Positions 26,703 through 35,229 of a DNA stretch of 64,000 nucleotides are shown piece by piece. The number at the start of each line of letters is the position of its first letter. Positions within the stretch are counted from its first letter, which is position 1. Source of the DNA: DASZVN01 sp035547055 (GTDB taxonomy: Bacteria > Pseudomonadota > Alphaproteobacteria > Rhizobiales > Methylopilaceae). The notes beneath the pieces are model-generated. The model was not told the DNA's origin and made no database searches. It saw only the letters and a list, made by a program, of their open reading frames with translations. Location of the stretch: assembly GCA_035547055.1 (NCBI GenBank), contig DASZVN010000052.1, positions 1 through 64,000 of the forward strand. Direction: 5' to 3'. Both the position numbers and the translations under genes were made by a program.

Positions 26703-27116
26703 ATGGACGATCAGCCCTATCGCAAGCCGCTCCCGGCAATGGACCCCTTGACGCGGCCGTTCTGGGACCATGCCCGCGCCGGCCGTCTCGCCGTGCAGGC
26801 CTGCACCCACTGCGGCGACGTGCACGTTCCGCCGACGCCGGTCTGCCCGAAGTGCCTGTCCGACGAGCAGGAATGGCGGGTCGCGAGCGGCCGCGGCACG
26901 CTGATGTCATGGGTCGTGTTCCATCGCGCCTATTGGGACGGCTTCGCCGACGAGCTGCCCTATGCGGTGTGCCTGGTGAAGCTCGACGAGGGGCCGCTCC
27001 TCGCCAGCAACTTCGCCTCGGGCATGACCGGCGAGCTGGCGGTCGGCGCTCCGGTGGAAGCGGTGTTCGAGCGGGCGACCGACGACGTCGTCCTGCCGAA
27101 ATTCCGGCTGGCGTGA
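26703..27116 (+). CDS. DUF35 OB-fold/zinc-ribbon protein, partner of the thiolase-like protein
   Basis: A 137-residue protein with a rubredoxin-like zinc ribbon (CTHCGDVHVPPTPVCPKC; two C-x2-C pairs 11 residues apart) at about residues 36-53, followed by an OB-fold with GRGTLMSWVVFHRAY. This is the ChsH2/DUF35 architecture that supports thiolase-like enzymes by binding acyl-CoA. It starts 11 bases after its partner. Confidence 0.9.
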   Translation: MDDQPYRKPLPAMDPLTRPFWDHARAGRLAVQACTHCGDVHVPPTPVCPKCLSDEQEWRVASGRGTLMSWVVFHRAYWDGFADELPYAVCLVKLDEGPLLASNFASGMTGELAVGAPVEAVFERATDDVVLPKFRLA

Positions 27117-27123
27117 CCGACCG

Positions 27124-28011
27124 ATGACCCTCGACCGCATCCTCCTCGGGATCGTCCAGGCCGTCCTCAGCGGCATCCTGATCGGCGGGATCTACGGCCT
27201 GTTCTCGACCGGCTTCAGCCTCGCCTTCGGCGTCATGCGCATCGTCAATTTCGCTCACGGCGAAATGGTGATGATCGGCATGTATACCGGCTTCTTCATC
27301 TTCACCCTGACCGGGATCGACCCGCTCTATTCGGCGCCGATCGGCGGCATCGTCGTGGCGGCGGTCGGGGCGATCCTCTATGTCGCCTTCTACCGCCGCT
27401 TCGTCGGCCGGGCGACGCTGCAGCAGCTCCTGGTCGGCATCGCGCTCGCGCTGATCCTTCAGGTCGGGGCCCAGCTCCTGTTCGGCCCCGAGACCCGCGG
27501 ACTCCAGTCGCAATGGGGCTCGCGCTACCTTCTGATCGGGTCGATCTTCCTCTCCTACGCCCAGATCGTCGCCTTCGTCGTCGCCGTCGTCATCGTGCTC
27601 CTGGTCGAACTCGTCCTGTCGCGGACGCGATGGGGCCAGTCCATCCGCGCCATCGCCGACGACATGGAGACGGCGGAGCTCGTCGGCATCGATTCGAGCC
27701 GCCGCAACATCGGCGCGTTCGCGCTCGCCTGCGGCCTGGCCGGCATCGCCGGCGGCATCCTCGTCACCTACTACCCGGTGAGCCCGACCGTCGGCTTCAC
27801 CCTGATCCCGATCGCGCTGATCGCCGTGGTGCTCGGCGGGCTCGGCAGCGTCGGCGGCACCTTCGTCGGCGGCATCATCGCGGGCATCGTGCAGCAGATG
27901 ACGGGCGTGCTGTGGACGACCGCGCTGCAGAACATTCCGCTCTACGTGCTGCTGCTGCTTTTTCTCGCCTTCCGCCCCTACGGCCTGTTCGGCCGCCACA
28001 GTGCGCATTGA
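27124..28011 (+). CDS. Branched-chain-type ABC transporter permease (LivH family)
   Basis: A 295-residue inner-membrane permease with about eight hydrophobic segments. Family signatures include FSTGFSLAFGVMRIVNFAHG at residues 27-46 and RATLQQLLVGIALALILQ in the middle. The C-terminal RPYGLFGR is also typical. It starts seven bases after the DUF35 stop and pairs with the next permease to form the channel. Confidence 0.94.
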   Translation: MTLDRILLGIVQAVLSGILIGGIYGLFSTGFSLAFGVMRIVNFAHGEMVMIGMYTGFFIFTLTGIDPLYSAPIGGIVVAAVGAILYVAFYRRFVGRATLQQLLVGIALALILQVGAQLLFGPETRGLQSQWGSRYLLIGSIFLSYAQIVAFVVAVVIVLLVELVLSRTRWGQSIRAIADDMETAELVGIDSSRRNIGAFALACGLAGIAGGILVTYYPVSPTVGFTLIPIALIAVVLGGLGSVGGTFVGGIIAGIVQQMTGVLWTTALQNIPLYVLLLLFLAFRPYGLFGRHSAH

Positions 28012-28022
28012 GGAGCGGTAAG

Positions 28023-29039
28023 GTGAGTGATTCCGCCCCCGAGATCTCGGTCGCCCCCCGTCGCAGCCCTGGTTTCCTGCGTCGCGAGCTGCTCGCCCTG
28101 GCGCTGATCGTGCTGACGGCGACGATGCCGCTGTGGCCGATCGCCAATTCCTATACGCTGGCGGTCGTCGTCCGCGCGCTGCTGTTCATCGCGCTCGGCC
28201 AGGCCTGGAACGTCACCGCCGGGATCGGCGGCCAGCTTTCGCTTGGCCATGGCATCTTCTTCGGCCTTGGCGCCTACGCCACCGCCATCCTCTTCAACCG
28301 CTGGGCCATTCCGCCGTGGCTCGGCTTCCTCGCCGGCATCGCGCTCGCGACCTTCGTCGCCTTCGTCATGGGTGCGGCAACCTTCCGGCTGCGCGGCATC
28401 TACTTCGCGCTTGCAACCATCGCAGTGTCGCTCGGCTTCCTGGAAGTGACGGAATACTACAGCGATTTCACCGGCGGCGACTCCGGCATGGCGGTGCGCT
28501 TCCTCGGGGAATCGTGGTGGGCGCTCCAGTCGCGGAGCCCGGTGCCCTTCCTGTGGCTGATGCTTGTCGTTGTCGTCGGCTTCTACGTGCTCTCCCGCTG
28601 GCTCCTGCAGAGTCGGCTCGGCTTAGAGATGCAGGCGGTGCGCGACGATCAGGACGCTGCCGCCGCCGCGGGCATCGACGTCGTCGGCACCAAGCTGAAG
28701 GGCTTTCTCCTCAGCGCCGCGATGACGGCATTCGTCGGCGCGGTCTACGTCCAGTTCTACCTGGCGATCGACCCGTCCACTGCCTTCGGCCTGACCGAGG
28801 CGATCCAGATCCAGTTGCCGGCGCTGATCGGCGGCCTCGGCACCGCGGGTGGACCGATCGCCGGCGGCGCGATCATGATCTTCGTCAGCGAGCTGACCAA
28901 CTGGGCGGGCACCCGCATCGGCCAGGAGGGCATCGACGTCCTGGCCTACGGCGTGCTGCTCCTGGTGATGGTGACCCGTGCGCCGGAAGGGATGATCGGC
29001 CGGCTGTTCGGCCTCGCCGGGCGGGGACGGGACGCATGA
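28023..29039 (+). CDS. Branched-chain-type ABC transporter permease (LivM family)
   Basis: About 338 residues starting at GTG 28023 (VSDSAPEI). Signatures GGQLSLGHGIFFGLGAYATA and FRLRGIYFALATIAVSLGF are typical of LivM. The stop overlaps the ATG of the ATPase gene. Confidence 0.93.
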   Translation: MSDSAPEISVAPRRSPGFLRRELLALALIVLTATMPLWPIANSYTLAVVVRALLFIALGQAWNVTAGIGGQLSLGHGIFFGLGAYATAILFNRWAIPPWLGFLAGIALATFVAFVMGAATFRLRGIYFALATIAVSLGFLEVTEYYSDFTGGDSGMAVRFLGESWWALQSRSPVPFLWLMLVVVVGFYVLSRWLLQSRLGLEMQAVRDDQDAAAAAGIDVVGTKLKGFLLSAAMTAFVGAVYVQFYLAIDPSTAFGLTEAIQIQLPALIGGLGTAGGPIAGGAIMIFVSELTNWAGTRIGQEGIDVLAYGVLLLVMVTRAPEGMIGRLFGLAGRGRDA

Positions 29040-29779
29040 ACGCCGCGGCGCCGGCAATCGAGGTCGCCGGGATCGGCAAGAGCTTCGGCGGCCTGGTCGC
29101 CCTTGACGAAGTGTCCTTTCGGGTCGCGCCGGGCGAGATCGTCGGGCTGATCGGGCCGAATGGCGCCGGCAAGTCGACGCTGTTCGAGGTCATCAGCGGC
29201 AGCATGCCGCCGAGCGGCGGCCGGGTGATGTTCTACGGCGCGGATGTGACCCGGCGGCCGGCCCATCTGCGCCGCCGCGACGGGCTCTGCCGCACCTTCC
29301 AGAAGGTGCGCCTGTTCGACACCCTGACCGTCCAGCAGAACATTGCCGTCGCTGCCATGCAGAGCGTGCCGGAGGGCACCGCCTGGCAGACTGCGGCCGA
29401 GCATGCGCTCGTGCGCATGCGGCTGACCGCGCTGGCGCGGCGGAAGCCTTCCGAACTGACGCTGGCCGACCGCAAGAAGGTCGAGATCGCGCGGGCGATG
29501 GCGGGCTTCTGCCGGGTTCTGATGCTCGATGAAAGCCTGTCGGGCCTCACCCACGAGGAGGCCGACGAACTCGTCGGCGAGATCCGCGAGCTCAACCGTC
29601 GCGAAGGGCTGACGATCGTCATCGTCGAGCACGTCATGTCGGTCATCGTGGCGCTGGCCCAGCGGCTGATCGTGCTGCAGCACGGCCGCCTGATTGCCGA
29701 TGGCACGCCCGCCGAAGTCGTGCGCAACCCGGTGGTGGTCGAAGCCTATCTCGGCACCAGGCGGCGGGTGACGGCATGA
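29036..29779 (+). CDS. Branched-chain-type ABC transporter ATPase (LivG family)
   Basis: A 247-residue ATPase: Walker A GPNGAGKST, Walker B VLMLDESLSGL, H-loop VIVEHVMSVI. The C-loop is LTLADRKKVEIARAM rather than LSGGQ; LivG relatives often carry LTLAGRKR, so Asp replaces Gly here. It overlaps both neighbours by four bases, giving tight translational coupling. Confidence 0.92.
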   Translation: MNAAAPAIEVAGIGKSFGGLVALDEVSFRVAPGEIVGLIGPNGAGKSTLFEVISGSMPPSGGRVMFYGADVTRRPAHLRRRDGLCRTFQKVRLFDTLTVQQNIAVAAMQSVPEGTAWQTAAEHALVRMRLTALARRKPSELTLADRKKVEIARAMAGFCRVLMLDESLSGLTHEEADELVGEIRELNRREGLTIVIVEHVMSVIVALAQRLIVLQHGRLIADGTPAEVVRNPVVVEAYLGTRRRVTA

Positions 29780-30483
29780 GCCTTCTCGACGTCGAGCGGC
29801 TCCAGGTCGGCTACGGCGACTTCCTCGCCGTACACGACGTTTCGCTCACCGTCGAAGAGGGCGAGATCTTCGTCCTGCTGGGCGCGAACGGTGCCGGCAA
29901 GACCACGCTGCTGCGCGCCATTTCGGGCCTGGTGCGGCCGCGCCGAGGTGCCATCGCCAGCGAGGGGGCCTCGCTGCTCGGCCTCCCCGCCCACCGCATC
30001 GCCCGCGCCGGCATCGCGCATGTTCCGGAGGGGCGGCGGGTCTTCCCCAACCTCAGTGTCGAGGAGAACCTCGCCGTCAGCTTCATCGCCGCGCGCAGCG
30101 GTCGCCCGCTCGCCGCGGTACGCGATGACGTCTGCACCCTGTTTCCACGGCTCGCCGAGCGGCGGCGCCAGCTTGCCGGCACGATGAGCGGCGGGGAGCA
30201 GCAGATGCTGGCAATCGGCCGCGCCATGATGAACTCGCCGCGGCTCCTGATGCTCGACGAGCCGTCGCTCGGCCTGTCGCCCTTGATGACCGACCTCGTG
30301 TTCGAGCGCCTGGTCGCGATCCGCGCCGCCGGCACCGCGATCCTGCTGGTCGAGCAGAACGCCTCCAGCCTCGAATGTGCGAGCCGCGGGCTGATCCTGG
30401 CCAACGGGCGGGTGGTCTTGAGCGGCGACCGCGACGCGCTGACGGATTCGGAGTTCGTGCGCCGCGCCTATCTCGGCGCCTGA
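29776..30483 (+). CDS. Branched-chain-type ABC transporter ATPase (LivF family)
   Basis: A 235-residue ATPase with Walker A GANGAGKTT, signature MSGGEQQMLAIGRAMM, Walker B LLMLDEPSLGLSP and H-loop ILLVEQNASS. VPEGRRVFPNLSVEENL after the Q-loop is a LivF hallmark. It has a canonical C-loop, unlike its LivG partner. Confidence 0.95.
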   Translation: MSLLDVERLQVGYGDFLAVHDVSLTVEEGEIFVLLGANGAGKTTLLRAISGLVRPRRGAIASEGASLLGLPAHRIARAGIAHVPEGRRVFPNLSVEENLAVSFIAARSGRPLAAVRDDVCTLFPRLAERRRQLAGTMSGGEQQMLAIGRAMMNSPRLLMLDEPSLGLSPLMTDLVFERLVAIRAAGTAILLVEQNASSLECASRGLILANGRVVLSGDRDALTDSEFVRRAYLGA

Positions 30484-30511
30484 CAACGACAGACAGGAAG
30501 GAGAGGAAGCG

Positions 30512-31720
30512 ATGAGAAGGGAATGGAGCAGGTTTGCACGGCCGGCGCTCGCCGCCGCGCTTGCGCTCGGAACGGCCGGCGTGGCTCAAGCGGCGCCGCC
30601 GGACATCATCGTCGGCGCCCCCAACGCGCTGACCGGCGGCTTCGGCGAGGCCAGCCAGCACGTCGTCGAGGGCCTCGCCGTCGCGGTCGACCAGATCAAC
30701 AACGCCGGCGGCATCAAGTCGCTTGGCGGGGCAAGGATCAAGCTGATCCCGGCCGATACCAGCGACAAGCCGGACCAGGCCGCGAGCGTCACCCGCCGCC
30801 TGATCACCCAGGATCATGCGGTGATCCTGGTCGGCGCCAACACCAGTGCGATGACGATGTCGGCGCAGATCGAGGCGGAGAAGGGGCGGGTGCCGATCGT
30901 CACTACCTCGTATGCCGACCCGATCGTCCAGCGCGGCTTGAAATACACCTTCAAGGTGCCGCCGCAGAACGCCGTCACCGGCGCCTTCACCGTCCAATAC
31001 GCCGCCAAGCTCTGGCACGACGCCACCGGGAAGACGGCCAAAACGATCGGCGTCTATCACGGCTCGGACGCTGCCAGCACCGCCTCCTCCAAAGGCACGC
31101 TGGCGGAGGCCAAGAAGGATGGCCTCACCGTGGTCTCGCAGCTCGCCTTCCAGGGCGGCCTGACCGATCCGACCGCGGTGCTCTCGACGGTGCTGCAGAG
31201 CCGGCCGGACCTCATCTTCTTCAGCTCGATCACGCCCGATACGATCCTCGTCACCAAGGCTTTGCGCGCGGTCGGAATCACCTCGCCGGTCGTGAGCGGC
31301 GGCGGCAGCGTCAGCTCCAACGGCACCGGCGCGGCGCTCGGCACTGCGGCGAGCGGCCTGATGGGCGTCGTCAGCTTCAACTGGGACCTGCCGCTCCCCG
31401 GCGTGAAGGAGGAGATGGCGGCCTATCACAAGCTCTATCCGTCGAAGCCGTTTCCGCCGGCCTCCGACACCGTCGGCCTCGGCTACGCCATCGGCATGAT
31501 CATCGACCAGGCGCTGGAAAAGGCGGCCACCACGGATCCGACCAAGATCCGCGACGTCCTCGAGAACACCGAGTTCCACGTGCCGCTGCCGGGCGGCAAG
31601 GTCGATTTCGACCAGACCGGGCTCAATATCTACGGGCAACCGATCATGGTCGAGTGGATCAAGGGCGAGCTCCGCACCATCTGGCCGAAGGAATACCAGA
31701 CGGTGAAGCCGACGTTCTGA
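30512..31720 (+). CDS. Branched-chain-type ABC substrate-binding protein (LivK-like)
   Basis: A 402-residue periplasmic type I binding protein. It has a Sec signal (cleavage near AQAAPP), then IIVGAPNALTGGFGEASQHV, AVDQINNAGGIKSLGG and the YHGSDAAS/QGGLTDPTAVLSTV interdomain region. It completes the Liv-type importer encoded just upstream. The ligand is probably an acid activated by the CoA-transferases of the same operon rather than leucine; that is inferred from context. Confidence 0.92.
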   Translation: MRREWSRFARPALAAALALGTAGVAQAAPPDIIVGAPNALTGGFGEASQHVVEGLAVAVDQINNAGGIKSLGGARIKLIPADTSDKPDQAASVTRRLITQDHAVILVGANTSAMTMSAQIEAEKGRVPIVTTSYADPIVQRGLKYTFKVPPQNAVTGAFTVQYAAKLWHDATGKTAKTIGVYHGSDAASTASSKGTLAEAKKDGLTVVSQLAFQGGLTDPTAVLSTVLQSRPDLIFFSSITPDTILVTKALRAVGITSPVVSGGGSVSSNGTGAALGTAASGLMGVVSFNWDLPLPGVKEEMAAYHKLYPSKPFPPASDTVGLGYAIGMIIDQALEKAATTDPTKIRDVLENTEFHVPLPGGKVDFDQTGLNIYGQPIMVEWIKGELRTIWPKEYQTVKPTF

Positions 31721-31782
31721 CCCGATCAGGCGGCGGCGCCGTCGCGCGCCGCCGCCGACGCCACTCGCATCCCGGCAGCGAT

Positions 31783-32946
31783 ATGACCGAACCGCCCGTT
31801 CGCCCGTTCCGCGGCATCCGCCTGATCGACCTGACCCTCGAGCTCGGCGCCTATGCCACCCGCCTGTTTGCCGATCTCGGCGCGGAGGTGATCCGAGTCG
31901 AGCCGCCGGGCGGGCGGGCCGATCGCCGGGCCGGTCCGCCGCTCGACCCGGCGCGTCCCGAGGCGGGCGGCGCAGCCTTCGCCTTCCTTGCCGCCGGCAA
32001 GGCCAGCATCGTGCTCGACGACGCGAGCGAGGCTGGTCGCGCTGCCTTGCGCGACCTCGTGTCCACGGCGCAGGTGGTGGTTTACGATGCCGACGAGCGA
32101 CGCAGCTGGATGGTGCCGCTCCTGACCGGCATCCCCGGCGACCGCGTCGTCACCGTGCTGTCCTGGTTCGGGCTGACCGGCCCTTACGCGGATTTCGCCG
32201 GCTGCGATCTCGTCGCCCAGGCCCTCGGCGGCATCGCCTATCTTTCCGGGACAGCCGAGGGGCCGCCGCTCCGGATTGGTGGCGGGCAGAGCGCAATCGT
32301 CGCCTCGATCTACGGCGCGGTCGGCACCGCGGCGGCGCTGGCCGACGTGGAGCGGCAGGGAGGCCGCCACCTTCTGGATGTCTCCGCGCAGGAGGCGATC
32401 GCCCATTCGCTGCAGAACGCGCCGCAGGTCTATGATCTCGAACATGCGGTCCCGCGCCGTGGCGTTGCGGCGGCGCCGCTGATGCAGGGCATCGTCACAT
32501 GCCGTGACGGCGCGGTCCTGATCGCCGGCCCGCCGTTCATGGCCGACCAGTGGAACAACCTGGTCCGTTGGATGGCGGACGAGGGCCATCCCGGCGGAAC
32601 GCGGTTGCGCGATCCCGAATGGACGGCGCCGGACGCCCAGGCCGACCACGCGCTCCGCGCGGAATTCCGCGACATCATCGCGGATTTCCTCGGCCATCGC
32701 CCACGCGCTGCGGTGCTCGAGGAGGCAATGCGCCGCAAGATCCTGATCGCGCCGGTCAACGCCATGGCGGACCTGCCGCACGATCCGCAGCTTGTCCACC
32801 GCCGCTTCTTCCGCGGCGTGGCCCACCCGGCGCTCGGCCGCGATCTCGTCTTTCCGGGGGCGCCGTACCGGCTCTCCGAGCCGGTCTGGCAGACGGCGGC
32901 CGCGCCCGCGCTTGCGGATGTCGCGGCTGCGGCGGAGGAGGGGTGA
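31783..32946 (+). CDS. CaiB/BaiF CoA-transferase-like protein lacking the catalytic Asp
   Basis: A 387-residue CaiB/BaiF-fold protein. IRLIDLTLELGAYATRLFAD, AEVIRVEPPGG and LSWFGLTGPYADFAGCDLVA mark the family. At the catalytic Asp position the alignment gives Ala (SAIVASIYGAVGTAAALADV). It overlaps a second CaiB/BaiF gene by one base (TGATG). It is most likely a non-catalytic subunit of a heteromeric CoA-transferase. Confidence 0.85.
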   Translation: MTEPPVRPFRGIRLIDLTLELGAYATRLFADLGAEVIRVEPPGGRADRRAGPPLDPARPEAGGAAFAFLAAGKASIVLDDASEAGRAALRDLVSTAQVVVYDADERRSWMVPLLTGIPGDRVVTVLSWFGLTGPYADFAGCDLVAQALGGIAYLSGTAEGPPLRIGGGQSAIVASIYGAVGTAAALADVERQGGRHLLDVSAQEAIAHSLQNAPQVYDLEHAVPRRGVAAAPLMQGIVTCRDGAVLIAGPPFMADQWNNLVRWMADEGHPGGTRLRDPEWTAPDAQADHALRAEFRDIIADFLGHRPRAAVLEEAMRRKILIAPVNAMADLPHDPQLVHRRFFRGVAHPALGRDLVFPGAPYRLSEPVWQTAAAPALADVAAAAEEG

Positions 32947-34163
32947 TGGTTCCGAAGTTTCTGGAGGGCGTGCGGATCACCGACCTCACCTGGGCGGGTG
33001 CCGGGCCCTACTCGACCAAGGTATTCAGCGATCTTGGTGCCGAGGTGCTGAAGGTCGAGAGCCGGGTTCGGCCTGATCCGGTGCGGGGCGGGAAGCCCTA
33101 CAAGGACGGCGTGCCGGGGCTCGACCGCTCGGGCTATTTCGCGTCGCGCAACAACGGCAAGAAGAGCGTCGCGGTCGACCTCAAGAGCCCAGGCGCGCGC
33201 GACCTCATCCTGGCACTCGCTGCGCAGTCGGACGTGATCAGCAACAACTTCGCGCCGGGCGCGATGGAGCGCCTCAAGCTCGGCTATGAGGAGTTGCGAG
33301 CGGTCAAGCCGGACATCGTCTATCTCGGGATGCCGATGTACGGCGAGGACGGCCCGCTCGCCGGGATGCTCGGCGTCGGCATGACCATTGCGGCCGTCGC
33401 CGGCATGATCGACCGGACCGGCTACCATGATGGGCCACCGCTGGGCCCGGGCACGCATTTCCCCGACCATGCGGTCAATCCCTACCACGCCGCCTTCGCC
33501 GTGCTGGCGGCGCTGCGCCACCGCCGCCTGACCGGCCGCGGCATGAAGATCGACCTCGCCCAGGTGGAATCGACGCTCAACTCGATGGGTGTTCCGTTCA
33601 TGGAGTGGTCCGCGACCGGCGTCGAGCCGGCCCGAGAGGGCAACCGCTCGCGCAGCCACGCGCCGCACAACATCTTTCGCTGCCGCAGCGAGGACGCATG
33701 GTGCGCCGTTGCGGTGTTGGGCGACGAGGAGTGGCAGGCGCTGTGCCGCACGATGGGGCGCGACGACTTGGCAGGGCGCGGCGATCTGCGCCTTGCGGAG
33801 GGTCGGCTCGGTCATGTCGAGGAGGTGGAAGCGGCGGTTGCTGCCTGGATCGCCGGACGCACTCCGGAAGAGGCGATGGCGGAGCTGCAGGCGGCCGGCA
33901 TCGCCGCGGGCGTCGTCTCCAGCGCGGCCAATCTGATGGATCACGACCCTCAGCTTCGTGCGCGTGGCTACTGGCAGGTGATCGACCATCCGGAGATGGG
34001 CGAGACCCGCTTCTCCTCGCCCCCTTATCTCGTCGACGGCGAGCGCGTGGAGCTCAAGCGCCCGCCACTCCTCGGCGAGCACACCGAGGAGGTGCTGGCG
34101 CGGGTCCTCGGCTATTCGCCGGACCGCATCGCCGCGCTCCGGGATGCCGCCTTGCTCCGCTGA
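32946..34163 (+). CDS. CaiB/BaiF family III CoA-transferase (catalytic partner)
   Basis: A 405-residue family III CoA-transferase. VRITDLTWAGAGPYSTKVFS, AEVLKVES and GMPMYGEDGPLAGM are family blocks, and the catalytic Asp is present in FPDHAVNPYHAAFAVLAALR. Coupled to the preceding Asp-less homologue, it probably forms a heteromer that loads CoA onto the imported acid. Last gene of a 12.4-kb transcription unit. Confidence 0.92.
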   Translation: MVPKFLEGVRITDLTWAGAGPYSTKVFSDLGAEVLKVESRVRPDPVRGGKPYKDGVPGLDRSGYFASRNNGKKSVAVDLKSPGARDLILALAAQSDVISNNFAPGAMERLKLGYEELRAVKPDIVYLGMPMYGEDGPLAGMLGVGMTIAAVAGMIDRTGYHDGPPLGPGTHFPDHAVNPYHAAFAVLAALRHRRLTGRGMKIDLAQVESTLNSMGVPFMEWSATGVEPAREGNRSRSHAPHNIFRCRSEDAWCAVAVLGDEEWQALCRTMGRDDLAGRGDLRLAEGRLGHVEEVEAAVAAWIAGRTPEEAMAELQAAGIAAGVVSSAANLMDHDPQLRARGYWQVIDHPEMGETRFSSPPYLVDGERVELKRPPLLGEHTEEVLARVLGYSPDRIAALRDAALLR

Positions 34164-34617
34164 GCCGATCGCCTTCTGCTCGGTTGTGGCCGACAGCCGA
34201 CTGGCACAGAGCCGACCTGCTCGGCCGAGCCGGCTCGGGCTGCATACGACGGCGGCGAAGTGATCGTGCTCCGATGCGGAGCGGCGGCGGCGCGCTCCTT
34301 CTGGCCGTCAATCCCGACGCCGGCCCCGGTCAGCACGGTTGCGATATCCGAGCAAGGCGACGGAAAAGCCCCCTATCCGGTACGGCGAACGGCGACCACG
34401 TCCCAGCTCTCCTTGATCCGGGCCAGATCAGGCTCGTAAAGAAAGACCCGCTTCGGACTCCCGGCACTTGAACCTCAGCCGAGCATGGGGCGGCGCTCGG
34501 TTCATCCCGGCAATTCCGCCTTGCGTCCCTATCGATAGATGGCCGTTGGTCCTAAGTCGAATTAGATGACATAGAACAAGCTTGCTGCTAATGTGTTTCT
34601 CATAAGGCAGAGAAATA
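34164..34617. other. Intergenic region before the isomerase gene
   Basis: No gene supported in 454 bp. It holds a 14-bp perfect palindrome at 34225-34238 that might end the upstream operon. On the minus strand near 34380-34475 there is a short coding-looking open stretch (PKRVFLYEPDLARIKESW) that has neither start nor room. The last 80 bases are A/T richer and should contain the promoter of the next gene. Confidence 0.4.
34225..34238. terminator. Palindrome CCGAGCCGGCTCGG after the CoA-transferase operon
   Basis: A perfect 14-bp inverted repeat 62 bases after the operon stop. It is not followed by a T tract, so it is only a possible factor-dependent terminator or protein site. Confidence 0.25.
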
Positions 34618-35226
34618 ATGAAGAAGATTGATTTCTTTTTCGATTTTATTTCACCGTTCGGCTATCTGGCGAGTCTGCGCATTGACGGTCTTGCAAGAAA
34701 ATACGACCGGGATTGCGAATGGACGTCGATTCTTCTCGGCGTCAGCGTCCTGAAGGTCATGGGCATGAAGCCGATGGCCCAGACGCCGCTCAAAGGGGAC
34801 TACCTCAAGCACGACTTCCGCCGCTATGCCCGCCGCCATGGAATTCGGATCGGCCGCGAATTGGGAGCCGAGCCGTCCAACCCGCTTCCCGCGGGGCGGG
34901 CCTTCCACTGGGTGAAGCAGGCGTCTCCGGGTCTCGCCAAGCCATTCGCGGCTGCGGTTCTCGATGCCTATTGGCGCGGCGGTGCCGACATCGGCAAGGT
35001 CGGAACCTTGGAGGAGATCGGCGAGAAGGTCGGCCTGGACCCAGCAGCGCTGCGGGACGCGGCGACGGGTGAGATCGGCAGGGACTTGCTGCGCCGGGCG
35101 GTGGATGGGTCGCTCGAGCGGGGCGTCTTCGGCTCGCCTTTCTTCATTGTCGACGGGCGCGAGCCATTCTTTGGCGTCGAGAAGATGGAGCTGATGGAGG
35201 AATGGTTGTCGAGCGGCGGCTGGTAG
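34618..35226 (+). CDS. 2-hydroxychromene-2-carboxylate isomerase-like (DsbA-fold, kappa-GST type)
   Basis: A 202-residue DsbA-fold protein. IDFFFDFISPFGYLAS with Ser12 replaces the CxxC of oxidoreductases and matches glutathione-dependent HCCA isomerases. GVFGSPFFIVDGREPFFGVE is the conserved C-terminal cis-Pro region. The family acts in naphthalene-type ring degradation, but distant members have other roles. It stands alone, preceded by an A/T-rich leader, and ends only three bases from the convergent acyl-CoA ligase gene. Confidence 0.85.
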   Translation: MKKIDFFFDFISPFGYLASLRIDGLARKYDRDCEWTSILLGVSVLKVMGMKPMAQTPLKGDYLKHDFRRYARRHGIRIGRELGAEPSNPLPAGRAFHWVKQASPGLAKPFAAAVLDAYWRGGADIGKVGTLEEIGEKVGLDPAALRDAATGEIGRDLLRRAVDGSLERGVFGSPFFIVDGREPFFGVEKMELMEEWLSSGGW

Positions 35227-35229
35227 GCG

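Noticed and set aside
34371..34480. Short minus-strand open stretch reading PKRVFLYEPDLARIKESW before a stop
   Set aside because: Looks protein-like but is bounded by a stop about 35 codons upstream and has no start; at best a gene remnant.
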